Assembly (NCBI GenBank): GCA_034664125.1
Contig: JAXDIG010000041.1
Span: 1-64,000 of the forward strand
Length of the DNA stretch: 64,000 bases
DNA from: JACVRW01 sp034664125
Lineage (GTDB): Bacteria > Actinomycetota > Thermoleophilia > Solirubrobacterales > Thermoleophilaceae
Direction of reading: 5' to 3'
Part shown: positions 16,089 to 23,567 of the stretch, piece after piece
How the letters are laid out: every line of letters begins with the position of its first letter
Position numbering within the stretch: the first letter of the stretch is position 1
Notes under the pieces: generated by a model
The model's input: only the letters and a program-made list of their open reading frames with translations
The model's database searches: none
Told to the model about the DNA's origin: nothing
Made by a program: the position numbers and the translations under genes

Positions 16089-17169
16089 GGCCGAGCGCGA
16101 TCTTCTTGAACTCCGCGAACGCCGGCTTCTCGGTCACGCTGCCGTCCGGCCTCAGCACGCGCAGACCCGAGAAGTTGAAGGGGTTGCCGTGGTCGGTGTC
16201 GGTGGAGATCCAGTTCTCCCAGAAGATGCGCTCGACTCCGAGCTTGCGCCGCTCGCGCAGCAGCAGCGGCAGCGCTTGGGCCAGGCGGGCCGCCTGATCG
16301 GCGGGCGTCGTCTCGAACGGTGCGGGCGGATGACCCGGGCGCTTGCCCGACGACCACGTCACCTCCGTCAGCCACAGCGGCCGCTCCCCGTCGCCGGCGT
16401 CCCGCAGCGCCTTGCGCGCCAGCTTCACGATGCGCAGCACGTTGCGCACCTCGTAGGTGTACGGGTGGATCGCGACGATGTCGAAGATCCCCTTCCCGCC
16501 CGCGCGGTAGACGGCGGCGATGGAGTCCCACGACCGGTCGGCGAACCCGGCCATGACCACGTTTGCCCCCGGGTCGGCATCCTTGATCGCCGCCCGGGCC
16601 GCCCGCGCGAGCTGCACGTAGTCGCGCTGGTACGGCTGGTCGGACCAGTAGTGCAGATGGTCCGGCTCGTTCCAGATCTGCCAGTCGCGAATCGGCTGCT
16701 TGGGCACGTCCGGATGCTCGGTCCAGAAAGATCCGGACGGCCCGTAGCGCCCGATCAGCGCCTCCAGGAACGCCGCGTACGCCCGCGTTCCGGCCGGCGG
16801 GGAGTTCCTCAGCTTCGGATGCCTGGCCGCCCACGCCGGTGTGCCCACCACGATCGGCAGCAGCGCGATCCGCGCGCTTGCCGCGGCGGCCACCAGCGGG
16901 TCCGTGGCCGCGAAGTCCGGCCGCTTGCCCTTCTCGGGCTCAGCCGTCCACCAGTAGAAGGGCGCGCGCAGCGCGGTCACGCCGCTTGCCTGCATCGTCC
17001 GCACCTCGGCCGCGAGCGGCGCTCGCTGATCCAGCAACGCCCCGCTCGTCACGCCCAGCAGCGGCTTCGGCCCCGCGGGAGCCTTGTCGTCGTTCGAGGA
17101 GCCGCCGCCGCACGCCGCCAGGGCGAGACAGGCGGCCACCCCCGCTGTTACCAGCGTACGTCGTGCCAC
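16075..17169 (-). CDS. Lipoprotein glycoside hydrolase (clan GH-A fold)
   Basis: A 364-residue predicted lipoprotein. The signal peptide 'RRTLVTAGVAACLALAAC' ends at a lipobox Cys (about residue 20). The mature part looks like a clan A glycosidase barrel (GH5/GH39-like): 'IRDWQIWNEPDHLHYW' carries the acid/base Asn-Glu-Pro motif and 'LWLTEVTWSSG' carries the likely nucleophile Glu. 'ALRAPFYWW' and 'DIVAIHPYTYEV' are further barrel strands. The sugar substrate is unknown. GTG at 17169 was chosen because it opens the signal peptide. It overlaps the 3' end of the DUF2804 gene by 22 bases, so the two are coupled. Confidence 0.83.
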   Translation of the reverse strand: MARRTLVTAGVAACLALAACGGGSSNDDKAPAGPKPLLGVTSGALLDQRAPLAAEVRTMQASGVTALRAPFYWWTAEPEKGKRPDFAATDPLVAAAASARIALLPIVVGTPAWAARHPKLRNSPPAGTRAYAAFLEALIGRYGPSGSFWTEHPDVPKQPIRDWQIWNEPDHLHYWSDQPYQRDYVQLARAARAAIKDADPGANVVMAGFADRSWDSIAAVYRAGGKGIFDIVAIHPYTYEVRNVLRIVKLARKALRDAGDGERPLWLTEVTWSSGKRPGHPPAPFETTPADQAARLAQALPLLLRERRKLGVERIFWENWISTDTDHGNPFNFSGLRVLRPDGSVTEKPAFAEFKKIALGLKSR

Positions 17170-17918
17170 TCCATCACACCGTAGCCCGAGTCGAGCTCGA
17201 GTCCCCCCGGTAGGGCGCCGGAGAAGGAGCCGAACGGCTGGCGGTAGTGGGAGCGCATCACCAACAGGTTCCGATGGTCCTCGCGCGCGCTCCACTCCGA
17301 GAAGCTCAGCCCCCCGACGGCCGACAGGTCCGCCGCGAACTCCTGCGGCTCGACCTCGTGTGGCTCCCCGTCGACCCACACCGTGCGCTCGCTCGCCCGA
17401 GCGGCATCGTGCACGCCGTCGACGAAGTTCCATGCCACCGGCCGGCCGTCGCGCGCGCGGCCGATGCCGGCCGACCAGCGCCAGGTGGTGCGGCGGGCGT
17501 GGTAGCCCGCGGAGTCGTCGACGAAGCCGAGCGGGCCGTCGATGTGGAACTCCCGGCCGGCCACGCGCACCCTTCCCGAAACCGCCACTCCGGCCTGCTT
17601 GCGCGTCCAGATGTACGAGGCGCCGTGCGGCGAGACGACCTCGACGCCGGGGCCCTCCTCGAACGAGACATCGATCACGTCCGAGCGCACGCGGCCGCCC
17701 TCGAACAGCCGCCCATCCGGCAGCGCCACCGCCCACCACCGCTGCGGCACTCCGGCGATGCGCGCGTCGCCCACGCACAGCATCAGCTCCGGGCCGTACA
17801 CGGCGGCGTAGCGCCAGCGCTTCAGCGGCCGCCCGCGGCGCAGCGCCGGCATCCGCCGCGGCGGGAGCGGCAGGTCGAGCGCGCGCACGGCGTCGCCCCG
17901 AATCGGCAGCGTCGACAT
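17148..17918 (-). CDS. DUF2804 family protein
   Basis: A 256-residue protein resembling DUF2804, shown by 'WRYAAVYGPELMLCVGDARI' and the following 'RWWAVALPDG', and later 'DGPLGFVDDSAGYHARRTTW', 'WNFVDGVHD'. The fold resembles lipocalin/AttH-like beta barrels in sequence style, but no function is established. ATG at 17918 is used; GTG at 17933 would add five residues. It is the first gene of a minus-strand pair with the glycosidase lipoprotein, and it is divergent from the nitrilase-tetR operon. The shared control region contains a TetR-type palindrome. Confidence 0.78.
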   Translation of the reverse strand: MSTLPIRGDAVRALDLPLPPRRMPALRRGRPLKRWRYAAVYGPELMLCVGDARIAGVPQRWWAVALPDGRLFEGGRVRSDVIDVSFEEGPGVEVVSPHGASYIWTRKQAGVAVSGRVRVAGREFHIDGPLGFVDDSAGYHARRTTWRWSAGIGRARDGRPVAWNFVDGVHDAARASERTVWVDGEPHEVEPQEFAADLSAVGGLSFSEWSAREDHRNLLVMRSHYRQPFGSFSGALPGGLELDSGYGVMEWHDVRW

Positions 17919-17936
17919 CGTGGCGCAGTACACTCC

Positions 17937-17954
17937 AGATTGACTAGTCAGTCA
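17937..17954. promoter_or_regulatory. FadR-like TetR operator
   Basis: The 18 bases centred on TA at 17945-17946 have a right half GTCAGTCA and a left half AGATTGAC that matches its inverse at five of eight positions. The core TGACTAGTCA is a perfect palindrome. TetR-type fatty-acid regulators (FadR of Bacillus and Thermus) are known to bind sites of the form TGAnTGAC...GTCAnTCA. The site lies between the divergent DUF2804 and nitrilase genes, and the latter operon encodes a TetR protein, so autoregulation is likely. Confidence 0.6.
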
Positions 17955-17975
17955 ACGCCTGGGAGGAGCGCAGTC

Positions 17976-18809
17976 TTGCGGGCCGCGGCGGTGCAGCTCC
18001 AATCGACGAATGACAGGGACCGCAACCTCGAGGCTGCGGATCGCCTGACGCGCGCCGCCGCAGGCAACGGCGCGGACCTCGTCGTGCTCCCCGAGCGCCT
18101 CGACCTGCGCGGGACGGCGCAGGACTACGCGGCCGGGGCGGACACGCTCGACGGCCCTCCGATCGCCTGGGCGAAGGAAACCGCGCGCGAGCTGGGCATC
18201 GACCTCGTGGCCGGCTCGATCGCCGAGCGCCGCCAGGGCCACGAGCGCGTGGCCAACACCTCGGTGCACGTCGGGCCCGACGGCGAGGTCAAGGCCGTCT
18301 ACCGCAAGATCCACATGTTCGACGTCGAGGTGGGCGGAGTCGAGTACCGCGAGTCTGAGCACTCCGAGCCCGCCGACGAGATCGTGCTGTCCGAGACGGC
18401 CGCGGGCGCCGGGCTGGGATTGACGATCTGCTACGACCTGCGCTTTCCGGAGCTGTACCGGATCCTGGCGCTGCGCGGGGCGCGCATCGTCACCGTGCCG
18501 GCGAACTTCACGAGGGTCACCGGCCAGGCCCACTGGGAGGTGCTCCTGCGCGCCCGCGCGATCGAGAACCAGGTCTTCGTGATCGCTCCCGGCCAGGGCC
18601 GCGGGCCCGGCCCCGAGGGCGACAGCTACGGCAACTCGATGATCGTCGACCCCTGGGGCGAGGTGCTGGCGCGGGCGGGCGGCGAGGGCGAGTCCTTCGT
18701 CGCCGCCGACCTGGACCTCGCGCGCCAGGACGAGATCAGGGACAAGCTGCCGAGCCTGGCCAACCGCGTCGTGGGCGCCTACCGCTGGCCCGAGGAGGCC
18801 AGGGTCTGA
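17976..18809 (+). CDS. Carbon-nitrogen hydrolase (nitrilase family)
   Basis: A 277-residue nitrilase-superfamily amidase. The Glu-Lys-Cys triad is visible: Glu in 'LVVLPERLDL', Lys in 'VYRKIHMFDV' and Cys in 'LTICYDLRFPEL'. The 'GNSMIVDPWGEVLA' segment near the end is also typical. The sequence style is closest to Nit2/omega-amidase-like deaminated-glutathione hydrolases, but substrate is uncertain. The TTG start at 17976 is fixed by GGGAGGAGCG five bases upstream; no ATG lies near. The stop overlaps the tetR ATG (TGATG), so the two form an operon. Confidence 0.9.
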   Translation: MRAAAVQLQSTNDRDRNLEAADRLTRAAAGNGADLVVLPERLDLRGTAQDYAAGADTLDGPPIAWAKETARELGIDLVAGSIAERRQGHERVANTSVHVGPDGEVKAVYRKIHMFDVEVGGVEYRESEHSEPADEIVLSETAAGAGLGLTICYDLRFPELYRILALRGARIVTVPANFTRVTGQAHWEVLLRARAIENQVFVIAPGQGRGPGPEGDSYGNSMIVDPWGEVLARAGGEGESFVAADLDLARQDEIRDKLPSLANRVVGAYRWPEEARV

Positions 18810-19444
18810 TGGCCACCGCCACGAAGCCGGGGGCGGTCGACAAGCGCCGCCTCATCCTCGACGCGGCCGTGCGGGTGTTCGCGCGGCGCGGCTTCCACCA
18901 CTGCCGTGTCTCCGACGTCGCCGACGAGGCGGGCGTGGCGTACGGCCTCGTCTACCACTACTTCCGCTCCAAGGAGGAGATCCTCAACACGCTCTTCCTC
19001 GAGCGCTGGCAGATCATGCTCGACGCGATCGCCGAGATCGACTCGCGCGAGCTGCCGGCCCGCGAGAAGCTCTACGGAGTCGCCTCCTTCATCATCGACT
19101 CGTACCGCCACGACCCCGACCTGATGAAGGTGATCATCGTCGAGGTCACCCGTGCGGCGAACTCGTTCGGGGCGCTCCACCTCGACAAGATCCGCGAGGC
19201 CTACCTCGGCATCGCGGGCATCGTCGAGTCCGCGCGCGAACAGGGCTCTTTCAAGCCCGGCATTCCCTCGGAGTTCGCGGCCATGTGCTTCTACGGCGCG
19301 ATCGAGCAGCTGCTCACGGCCTGGATCTTCGAGGTCCTGCCGCGCACCGAGGAGGAGTACGAGGGCGCCAAGGGTCTGGTCGTCGAGGCGATCTGCGGCG
19401 GGCTCGAGTCGGCGCACAACGGCGCCGGTTCGTCGTCTGCTTGA
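18809..19444 (+). CDS. TetR/AcrR regulator, FadR-like
   Basis: A 211-residue TetR regulator. The DNA-binding domain spans about residues 11-57, with 'ILDAAVRVFARRGFHHCRVS' and the recognition helix region 'VAYGLVYHYFRSKEEIL'. The C-terminal ligand domain has the style of the YsiA/FadR group ('ELPAREKLYGVASFIIDSY', 'FYGAIEQLLTAWIFE'), whose known members respond to acyl-CoA. The likely target is the palindrome at 17937-17954 upstream of its own operon. It is translationally coupled to the nitrilase gene. Confidence 0.88.
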   Translation: MATATKPGAVDKRRLILDAAVRVFARRGFHHCRVSDVADEAGVAYGLVYHYFRSKEEILNTLFLERWQIMLDAIAEIDSRELPAREKLYGVASFIIDSYRHDPDLMKVIIVEVTRAANSFGALHLDKIREAYLGIAGIVESAREQGSFKPGIPSEFAAMCFYGAIEQLLTAWIFEVLPRTEEEYEGAKGLVVEAICGGLESAHNGAGSSSA

Positions 19445-19455
19445 ATCAGCCGACC

Positions 19456-19593
19456 ATGCAGAACGACCTGACGAAGCGACTGATGTGGACCGGCCTGCTG
19501 GCGGGGGTCGGGGCGCTCACCTCGATCGTCGCGAACAGGATCGCCACCGAGATCTGGACGCGGGTCTTCAAGGAGGACCCGCCCGTGGACTGA
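19456..19593 (+). CDS. 45-residue membrane protein (DUF4235-like)
   Basis: A very short protein with one membrane helix, 'WTGLLAGVGALTSIVANRI', and a tail 'IWTRVFKEDPP' resembling the end of DUF4235 proteins (Trp-x-x-x-x-x-x-x-Pro-Pro). ATG at 19456 lies 12 bases after the tetR stop. The stop codon overlaps the next start (TGATG), so the four small genes from here to 20448 are expressed as a unit. Function unknown. Confidence 0.7.
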   Translation: MQNDLTKRLMWTGLLAGVGALTSIVANRIATEIWTRVFKEDPPVD

Positions 19594-19769
19594 TGGGCGA
19601 CGAAGAGGTTCCGAACCAGGGAGCGGCTGGTAACCGTCCGCTCGGTGAGACGCCTCTGACCGTCGAAAGCGACGGCGACCCGTTCGCCGAGCGCCCCGAG
19701 GCCTTCGTCGGAGCGGCATTCGCCGGGGGACTCGTGCTCGCTCTGATTTTGCGAAGGTTGGGCCGATGA
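19593..19769 (+). CDS. 58-residue protein with C-terminal membrane helix
   Basis: A small protein with a polar N-terminal 35 residues and a single C-terminal helix 'AFVGAAFAGGLVLALILRRL'. It is coupled on both sides: TGATG with the preceding gene and ATGA with the holin-like gene. It resembles the short tail-anchored proteins found beside holin-like/DUF3618 genes in actinobacteria, probably acting with them at the membrane. This is inferred from context only. Confidence 0.7.
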   Translation: MGDEEVPNQGAAGNRPLGETPLTVESDGDPFAERPEAFVGAAFAGGLVLALILRRLGR

Positions 19770-20221
19770 GCGGCAACGGAGCACCGCCCAAGGGCGGCGC
19801 GGACAAGAACCTGGGCGACATCGTCTCGGAGGTCTCCGAGAAGGCGTCGCTGCTCGTCCGCCAGGAGATCGAGCTCGCCAAGGCGGAGGTTTCGACCAAG
19901 ATCTCCAAGCTCACCAAGGGAGCCGTGGTGGGCGCCGCCGCCGGGGTCTTCCTGATCTTCGGCATCACGATGTTCTTCCACGGGCTCGCGTGGTTTTTCA
20001 ATGACCTGTTCAACTGGGACCAGGACCTGTGGGCAGGCTTCGCTCTCGTGACCGGGATTCTGTTCCTGCTCGCCATCTTCGCCGGCTTGCTCGCCATGCG
20101 CCTCTTCAAGAAGGGCTCGCCCCCGACGCCGAACATGGCGATCGAGGAAGCCAAGCGCACGCGGGCCGACCTCGAGTCTCAAGCCGTCCAGCGCGACCAG
20201 CTCGAGAGGAGCAAGAACTGA
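19766..20221 (+). CDS. Holin-like membrane protein (phage_holin_3_6 / DUF1469 type)
   Basis: A 151-residue protein with an amphipathic N-terminal segment 'VSEKASLLVRQEIELAKAEV' and two long membrane helices (about residues 52-72 and 85-108), then a charged tail. The segment before helix 1 and the hairpin are typical of the chromosomal DUF1469 'holin superfamily' proteins. Despite the name there is no phage context; these are envelope or stress proteins of unclear role. Both ends overlap neighbouring genes. Confidence 0.82.
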   Translation: MSGNGAPPKGGADKNLGDIVSEVSEKASLLVRQEIELAKAEVSTKISKLTKGAVVGAAAGVFLIFGITMFFHGLAWFFNDLFNWDQDLWAGFALVTGILFLLAIFAGLLAMRLFKKGSPPTPNMAIEEAKRTRADLESQAVQRDQLERSKN

Positions 20222-20448
20222 TGTCGGAGAGCCCCGAGGTGATCCGCGCGTCGATCGAGGAAACCCGCCGCGAGCTGGCCTTCTCGGTCAACGACCTGCG
20301 CTCGAAGATGGCCGAGCTGACGGACTGGCGCCGGCAGCTGGCCGAGAACCGCCGCGGCGCGCTGATCGGCGCCGCCGTCGCCGGCTTCGTGGTCGGCGGC
20401 GGGGTGGCGGCCACCTTCTCGCTGATCAGCGGTCGGCGCCGCCGCTAG
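20221..20448 (+). CDS. DUF3618 small membrane protein
   Basis: A 75-residue protein with the DUF3618 opening 'SPEVIRASIEETRRELAFSV' and one membrane helix 'GALIGAAVAGFVVGGGVAAT' before a basic end. It commonly follows the DUF1469 gene, as here (TGATG overlap). The last 23 bases overlap the converging LPG-synthase-like gene. Function unknown. Confidence 0.85.
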   Translation: MSESPEVIRASIEETRRELAFSVNDLRSKMAELTDWRRQLAENRRGALIGAAVAGFVVGGGVAATFSLISGRRRR

Positions 20449-21451
20449 CGGCCGCGCCGACCGTCTCCTCTCCGTAGAGCCGCTTGTGCAGCACCGCGGC
20501 GGTCGCGCCCGCCGGGATCGGCAGCCAGAACGAGACGAGGCGGTAGCCGAGCGTCGCCACCACGGCCGCGCCGGTCGGCACGCCGGCGAGCACCAGCGTT
20601 CCGGTCAGGCCCGCTTCCACGAACCCGAGGCCGCCCGGCGTCAGCGGCAGCGTGCCCAGGAACTGAGCCGTACAGAAGGCCAGCAGCACGGTGGCCGGAC
20701 GCGGGCCCGCGTGCACCGCCGTGAGCGCGGCCAGCAGCGTGAGGTAGTCGAGCACCCAGCGCCCGGCGGACAGCAGCAGCGCCTGCCACCAGTTCCGGCC
20801 GAGCACCGCGCGCACGTCGTCGCGCTCACGCAGCAGCCGCTGCGGCAGGCCGGTCAACGGGGGTCGCTTGCGCCGCGCGCGGTTGCGCACGGCCTGCACC
20901 GCTCGTCCGATCGCCAGCAGCGGCCGGTCCCAGAGAATCGCCGCGGCGCCGGCGGCACAGAGCAGGAGGAACACCACACCGCCCACCAGCGCCGCGCGGC
21001 CGAGCCCGGGGTCCACCGGCGCGCCGAACAGGACGGCCGGCAGCGCCAGCAGCGGCAGCGCCAGCAGGGTGGCAAACACCAGCACCGACGAGGCGGTCAT
21101 GCCCGACGCCGCCTGGCCGGCCGGCACGCCGCCGCGCGCGAGCATTGCGTACTGCATCGCTCCGGCCGCCGCCACGCCCCCCGGCACCACCCGCCCGAAC
21201 GCGTTGGAGGCGAGCTGTGAGGTGATCACGGGACCCCATCGGTCCGCCCGCATCGCGATCTTCTGAACCCCCCACATGCAGGCGTAGCTGCCGATCTGCA
21301 GCGCCACCATCGCGACCCACCAGAGCGGGTTGAACTCGTCGAGGCGGTCGTACGCGCCGAACACGTTGAGCAGCGCGGGAGCGAGCAGGTAGAGCGAGAT
21401 CGCGGTGATCGCGAGCAGGACTCCACGCCGTGCGAAAGTGCCCGGGCTCAT
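20426..21451 (-). CDS. LPG-synthase-type (UPF0104/YbhN) membrane protein
   Basis: A 341-residue multi-pass protein (about seven or eight helices) of the lysylphosphatidylglycerol synthase transmembrane/flippase-like family. The family features 'GRVVPGGVAAAGAMQYAML' and 'AQFLGTLPLTPGGLGFVEAG' are clear. No C-terminal aminoacyl-transferase domain is present, so it is a stand-alone membrane module, perhaps a lipid flippase. A TAGCCT box lies 9 bases before the ATG. A related domain is fused to a glycosyltransferase at 44193-46517. Confidence 0.87.
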   Translation of the reverse strand: MSPGTFARRGVLLAITAISLYLLAPALLNVFGAYDRLDEFNPLWWVAMVALQIGSYACMWGVQKIAMRADRWGPVITSQLASNAFGRVVPGGVAAAGAMQYAMLARGGVPAGQAASGMTASSVLVFATLLALPLLALPAVLFGAPVDPGLGRAALVGGVVFLLLCAAGAAAILWDRPLLAIGRAVQAVRNRARRKRPPLTGLPQRLLRERDDVRAVLGRNWWQALLLSAGRWVLDYLTLLAALTAVHAGPRPATVLLAFCTAQFLGTLPLTPGGLGFVEAGLTGTLVLAGVPTGAAVVATLGYRLVSFWLPIPAGATAAVLHKRLYGEETVGAAASGGADR

Positions 21452-21460
21452 GCGGAGGAG

Positions 21461-21466
21461 AGGCTA
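21461..21466 (-). promoter_or_regulatory. -10 box (TAGCCT) for the UPF0104 gene
   Basis: TAGCCT on the minus strand, 9 bases before the ATG at 21451, between the AI-2E gene stop and this gene. Confidence 0.45.
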
Positions 21467-21475
21467 GGCGCTCGC

Positions 21476-22621
21476 CTAGGCCGGTGCCGGATCGGGCGGC
21501 GCAGACGGCGGCGGGATCGACGGCGGCGACGGCGGAGCCGGCGGGGGCTCGGACGGCGGCTCGGGCGGGGGCTCGGGCGGAGGCGCCTTGATGCTCATCG
21601 TGCGCAGGTCGACGTACTCGCGCAGCAGGATCTGGATCGAGGCGGCCACCGGGATCGCCACGAGCGCCCCGATCACCCCGAGCAGCGTCGCTCCGAACAG
21701 CACGGCCACGATCGTGATGAAGGGCTGCACCTGGACCGTGCGCTTCTGGATCTGCGGCTGGATCAGGTGGTTCTCGAGCTGCTGGTAGCCGATCGCCCAG
21801 ACCGTCCAGATGATCGTCGTGGTCGGGAAGTCCACGAACACGGTGAAGATGCCGATCAGCACCGCGGCGATCGTGGCGCCCACCAGCGGGATCAGCGAGA
21901 ACAGGCCGGCGATGACCGCAAGCGGCCCGCGGAACGGCACACCCAGGATCGTGAGCACGATGTAGGTCTGTATCCCGGCGATCAGCGCGATCGTCATCGC
22001 CCCCGCCACGTAGCCGGCCACCGCCTCGGCCATGCGGTCGAGCGACCGGCGCAGCCGATCGCGGTGTCCGGGTGGTCGCATGGCGACGAGCGCATCGATC
22101 CACGCCCGTCCGCTCCCGAGCAGGAAGGCGGTCAGCACGAGGATCGTGATCAGCGCGAACGCGGAGGTGACGATGCCGAAGCCGACGTCGCGCAGCGTGC
22201 CCGCGGCTCCGCCGAGGCGTCCCGGCAGCTTGCCCGCCTCCTTCTCCAGCTGCGTCGTGATGTCGTAGTCCTGGTTCAGCTCACGCAGGCGCTTGTTCTC
22301 CTTCACGAACTTGGTCACGTCGCGCGAGTACTGCGGAACGTTGTCGGCGAACTTGTTCGCCTCGGTGACCATCGGCGGCACGATCAGCGCGATCAGCAGC
22401 AGCGGGACGGCCAGCAGTCCCAGGTAGACGATCGTGATCGCGAAGCCGCGGCGCATCCGGCGGGCGAGCACGTTCACGGGGGGCGACAGGGCCAGCGCCA
22501 GGAACGTCGCGATCAGCAGCCAGCTGATCGGCTTGCGCAGCAGATAGAGGACGTAGAGCGAGATCGCCACGCACACGACGGTGAGCACGATGCGGACGAT
22601 CTGCCTCGCCGAGAGGTCCAT
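21476..22621 (-). CDS. AI-2E family transporter (PerM/YhhT-like)
   Basis: A 381-residue polytopic protein of the AI-2E/PerM family, with about eight helices. Two helices open the protein, followed by a soluble, partly coiled region (about residues 75-145) and then the conserved C-terminal half: 'GPLAVIAGLFSLIPLVGATI', 'IGYQQLENHLIQPQI', 'GVIGALVAIPVAASIQILLREY'. The last about 35 residues are a Pro/Glu/Ser repeat tail, probably disordered. Substrates of the family vary (autoinducer-2, ions) and are unknown here. ATG at 22621 fits the family N-terminus; the proline-rich tail ends just before the next gene's promoter. Confidence 0.87.
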   Translation of the reverse strand: MDLSARQIVRIVLTVVCVAISLYVLYLLRKPISWLLIATFLALALSPPVNVLARRMRRGFAITIVYLGLLAVPLLLIALIVPPMVTEANKFADNVPQYSRDVTKFVKENKRLRELNQDYDITTQLEKEAGKLPGRLGGAAGTLRDVGFGIVTSAFALITILVLTAFLLGSGRAWIDALVAMRPPGHRDRLRRSLDRMAEAVAGYVAGAMTIALIAGIQTYIVLTILGVPFRGPLAVIAGLFSLIPLVGATIAAVLIGIFTVFVDFPTTTIIWTVWAIGYQQLENHLIQPQIQKRTVQVQPFITIVAVLFGATLLGVIGALVAIPVAASIQILLREYVDLRTMSIKAPPPEPPPEPPSEPPPAPPSPPSIPPPSAPPDPAPA

Positions 22622-22653
22622 CGAGGCGGTATTCGCCCCGCTTGGTGCGCTTC

Positions 22654-23523
22654 CTACCGCAGGAAGCTTGCCGGCAGGCCGCCAGTCCCGAGCAGCCCGG
22701 GACCGGTGTGGACGGCCAGCACCGGGCCGATCTCGCTGACGATGGTCGGCTCGGAGCCGAACAGCTCGCGGATGCGCTCCTCCAGCGCGGCTGCCTGGTC
22801 GGGCGCGTTGATGTGCTGGACGCACCAGGCGTCGGCGCCCGAGTCGCGGCGCTGCTCGGCGTAGTCGACCATCCGCTGGAAGGCCCGGCCGCTGGTGCGC
22901 ACCCGCTCGACCGGGGTCATCTCATTCTCCACCGTGAGGATCGGCTTCACCTTCAGCGTCGACCCGATCCAGGCGCTGGCGGCTCCGATCCGCCCGCCGC
23001 GGCGCAGGAACTCGAGCGTGTCCACGGCGAACCACATCTTGAGGTGCTTGCGTGCCTCGGTCACGTGGGCCGCGACCTGCTCCGCGTTGCCGCCGTCGCG
23101 CGCGGCCTTGACCGCCGCGAGCACCATGTACCCGAGCCCGCCCGCCGCGGTGGTCGTGTCGATCACCTGGATGCGGTCGCCGCCCTTGTCCTCGCGCTCC
23201 AGCGCCTCCTTGGCCTGGCGGGCCGCCTCCGGGGTCCCGGACAGCCCACCCGAGATGTGGACCGAGACGATCTCCCGCCCGTCGGCCAGCAGTGGCTCGT
23301 AAGCGGCGCGGAAGTCGCCGACGGAGGGCTGCGAGGTGGTGGGCAGCGTCTCGGCCGAGCGCAGCTCCTCGAAGAAGGCGTCGTAGTCGGTGATCTCGGT
23401 TTCCGGCACGGTGCGGTCGCCGCCGAAGACCACGTACAGCGGCACGACGGTCACGCCGTGCTGCTCGGCGACCCCCGGCGGGAGGTAGGACGTGCTGTCG
23501 GTTACAACGGCAACTTGGCTCAT
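22654..23523 (-). CDS. DegV family (FakB-like) fatty-acid-binding protein
   Basis: A 289-residue DegV protein. The N-terminal 'VTDSTSYLPPGV' and the loop 'TTSQPSVGDFRAAYE' contact the fatty-acid carboxylate in known structures, and the C-terminal 'VHTGPGLLGTGGLPASF' closes the pocket. Proteins of this family hold a fatty acid for phosphorylation by the FakA kinase; no fakA is in the window. A TAGGCT box lies 10 bases before the ATG. The AI-2E gene follows in the same direction after 32 bases. Confidence 0.9.
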   Translation of the reverse strand: MSQVAVVTDSTSYLPPGVAEQHGVTVVPLYVVFGGDRTVPETEITDYDAFFEELRSAETLPTTSQPSVGDFRAAYEPLLADGREIVSVHISGGLSGTPEAARQAKEALEREDKGGDRIQVIDTTTAAGGLGYMVLAAVKAARDGGNAEQVAAHVTEARKHLKMWFAVDTLEFLRRGGRIGAASAWIGSTLKVKPILTVENEMTPVERVRTSGRAFQRMVDYAEQRRDSGADAWCVQHINAPDQAAALEERIRELFGSEPTIVSEIGPVLAVHTGPGLLGTGGLPASFLR

Positions 23524-23533
23524 GGCGCGCGGC

Positions 23534-23539
23534 AGCCTA
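23534..23539 (-). promoter_or_regulatory. -10 box (TAGGCT) for the degV gene
   Basis: TAGGCT on the minus strand, 10 bases before the ATG at 23523, without a ribosome binding site. Confidence 0.5.
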
Positions 23540-23553
23540 CTCCGATGGCGGGC

Positions 23554-23559
23554 TAACCT
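23554..23559 (+). promoter_or_regulatory. -10 box (TAACCT) for the epimerase gene
   Basis: TAACCT, 8 bases before the TTG start at 23568. It helps to choose TTG, since no ATG or GTG is close. Confidence 0.45.
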
Positions 23560-23567
23560 CCCGCCAC

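Noticed and set aside
19766..20221. Prophage remnant suggested by a holin-like gene
   Set aside because: DUF1469 proteins are ordinary chromosomal genes in actinobacteria. No endolysin, capsid or integrase gene is nearby.
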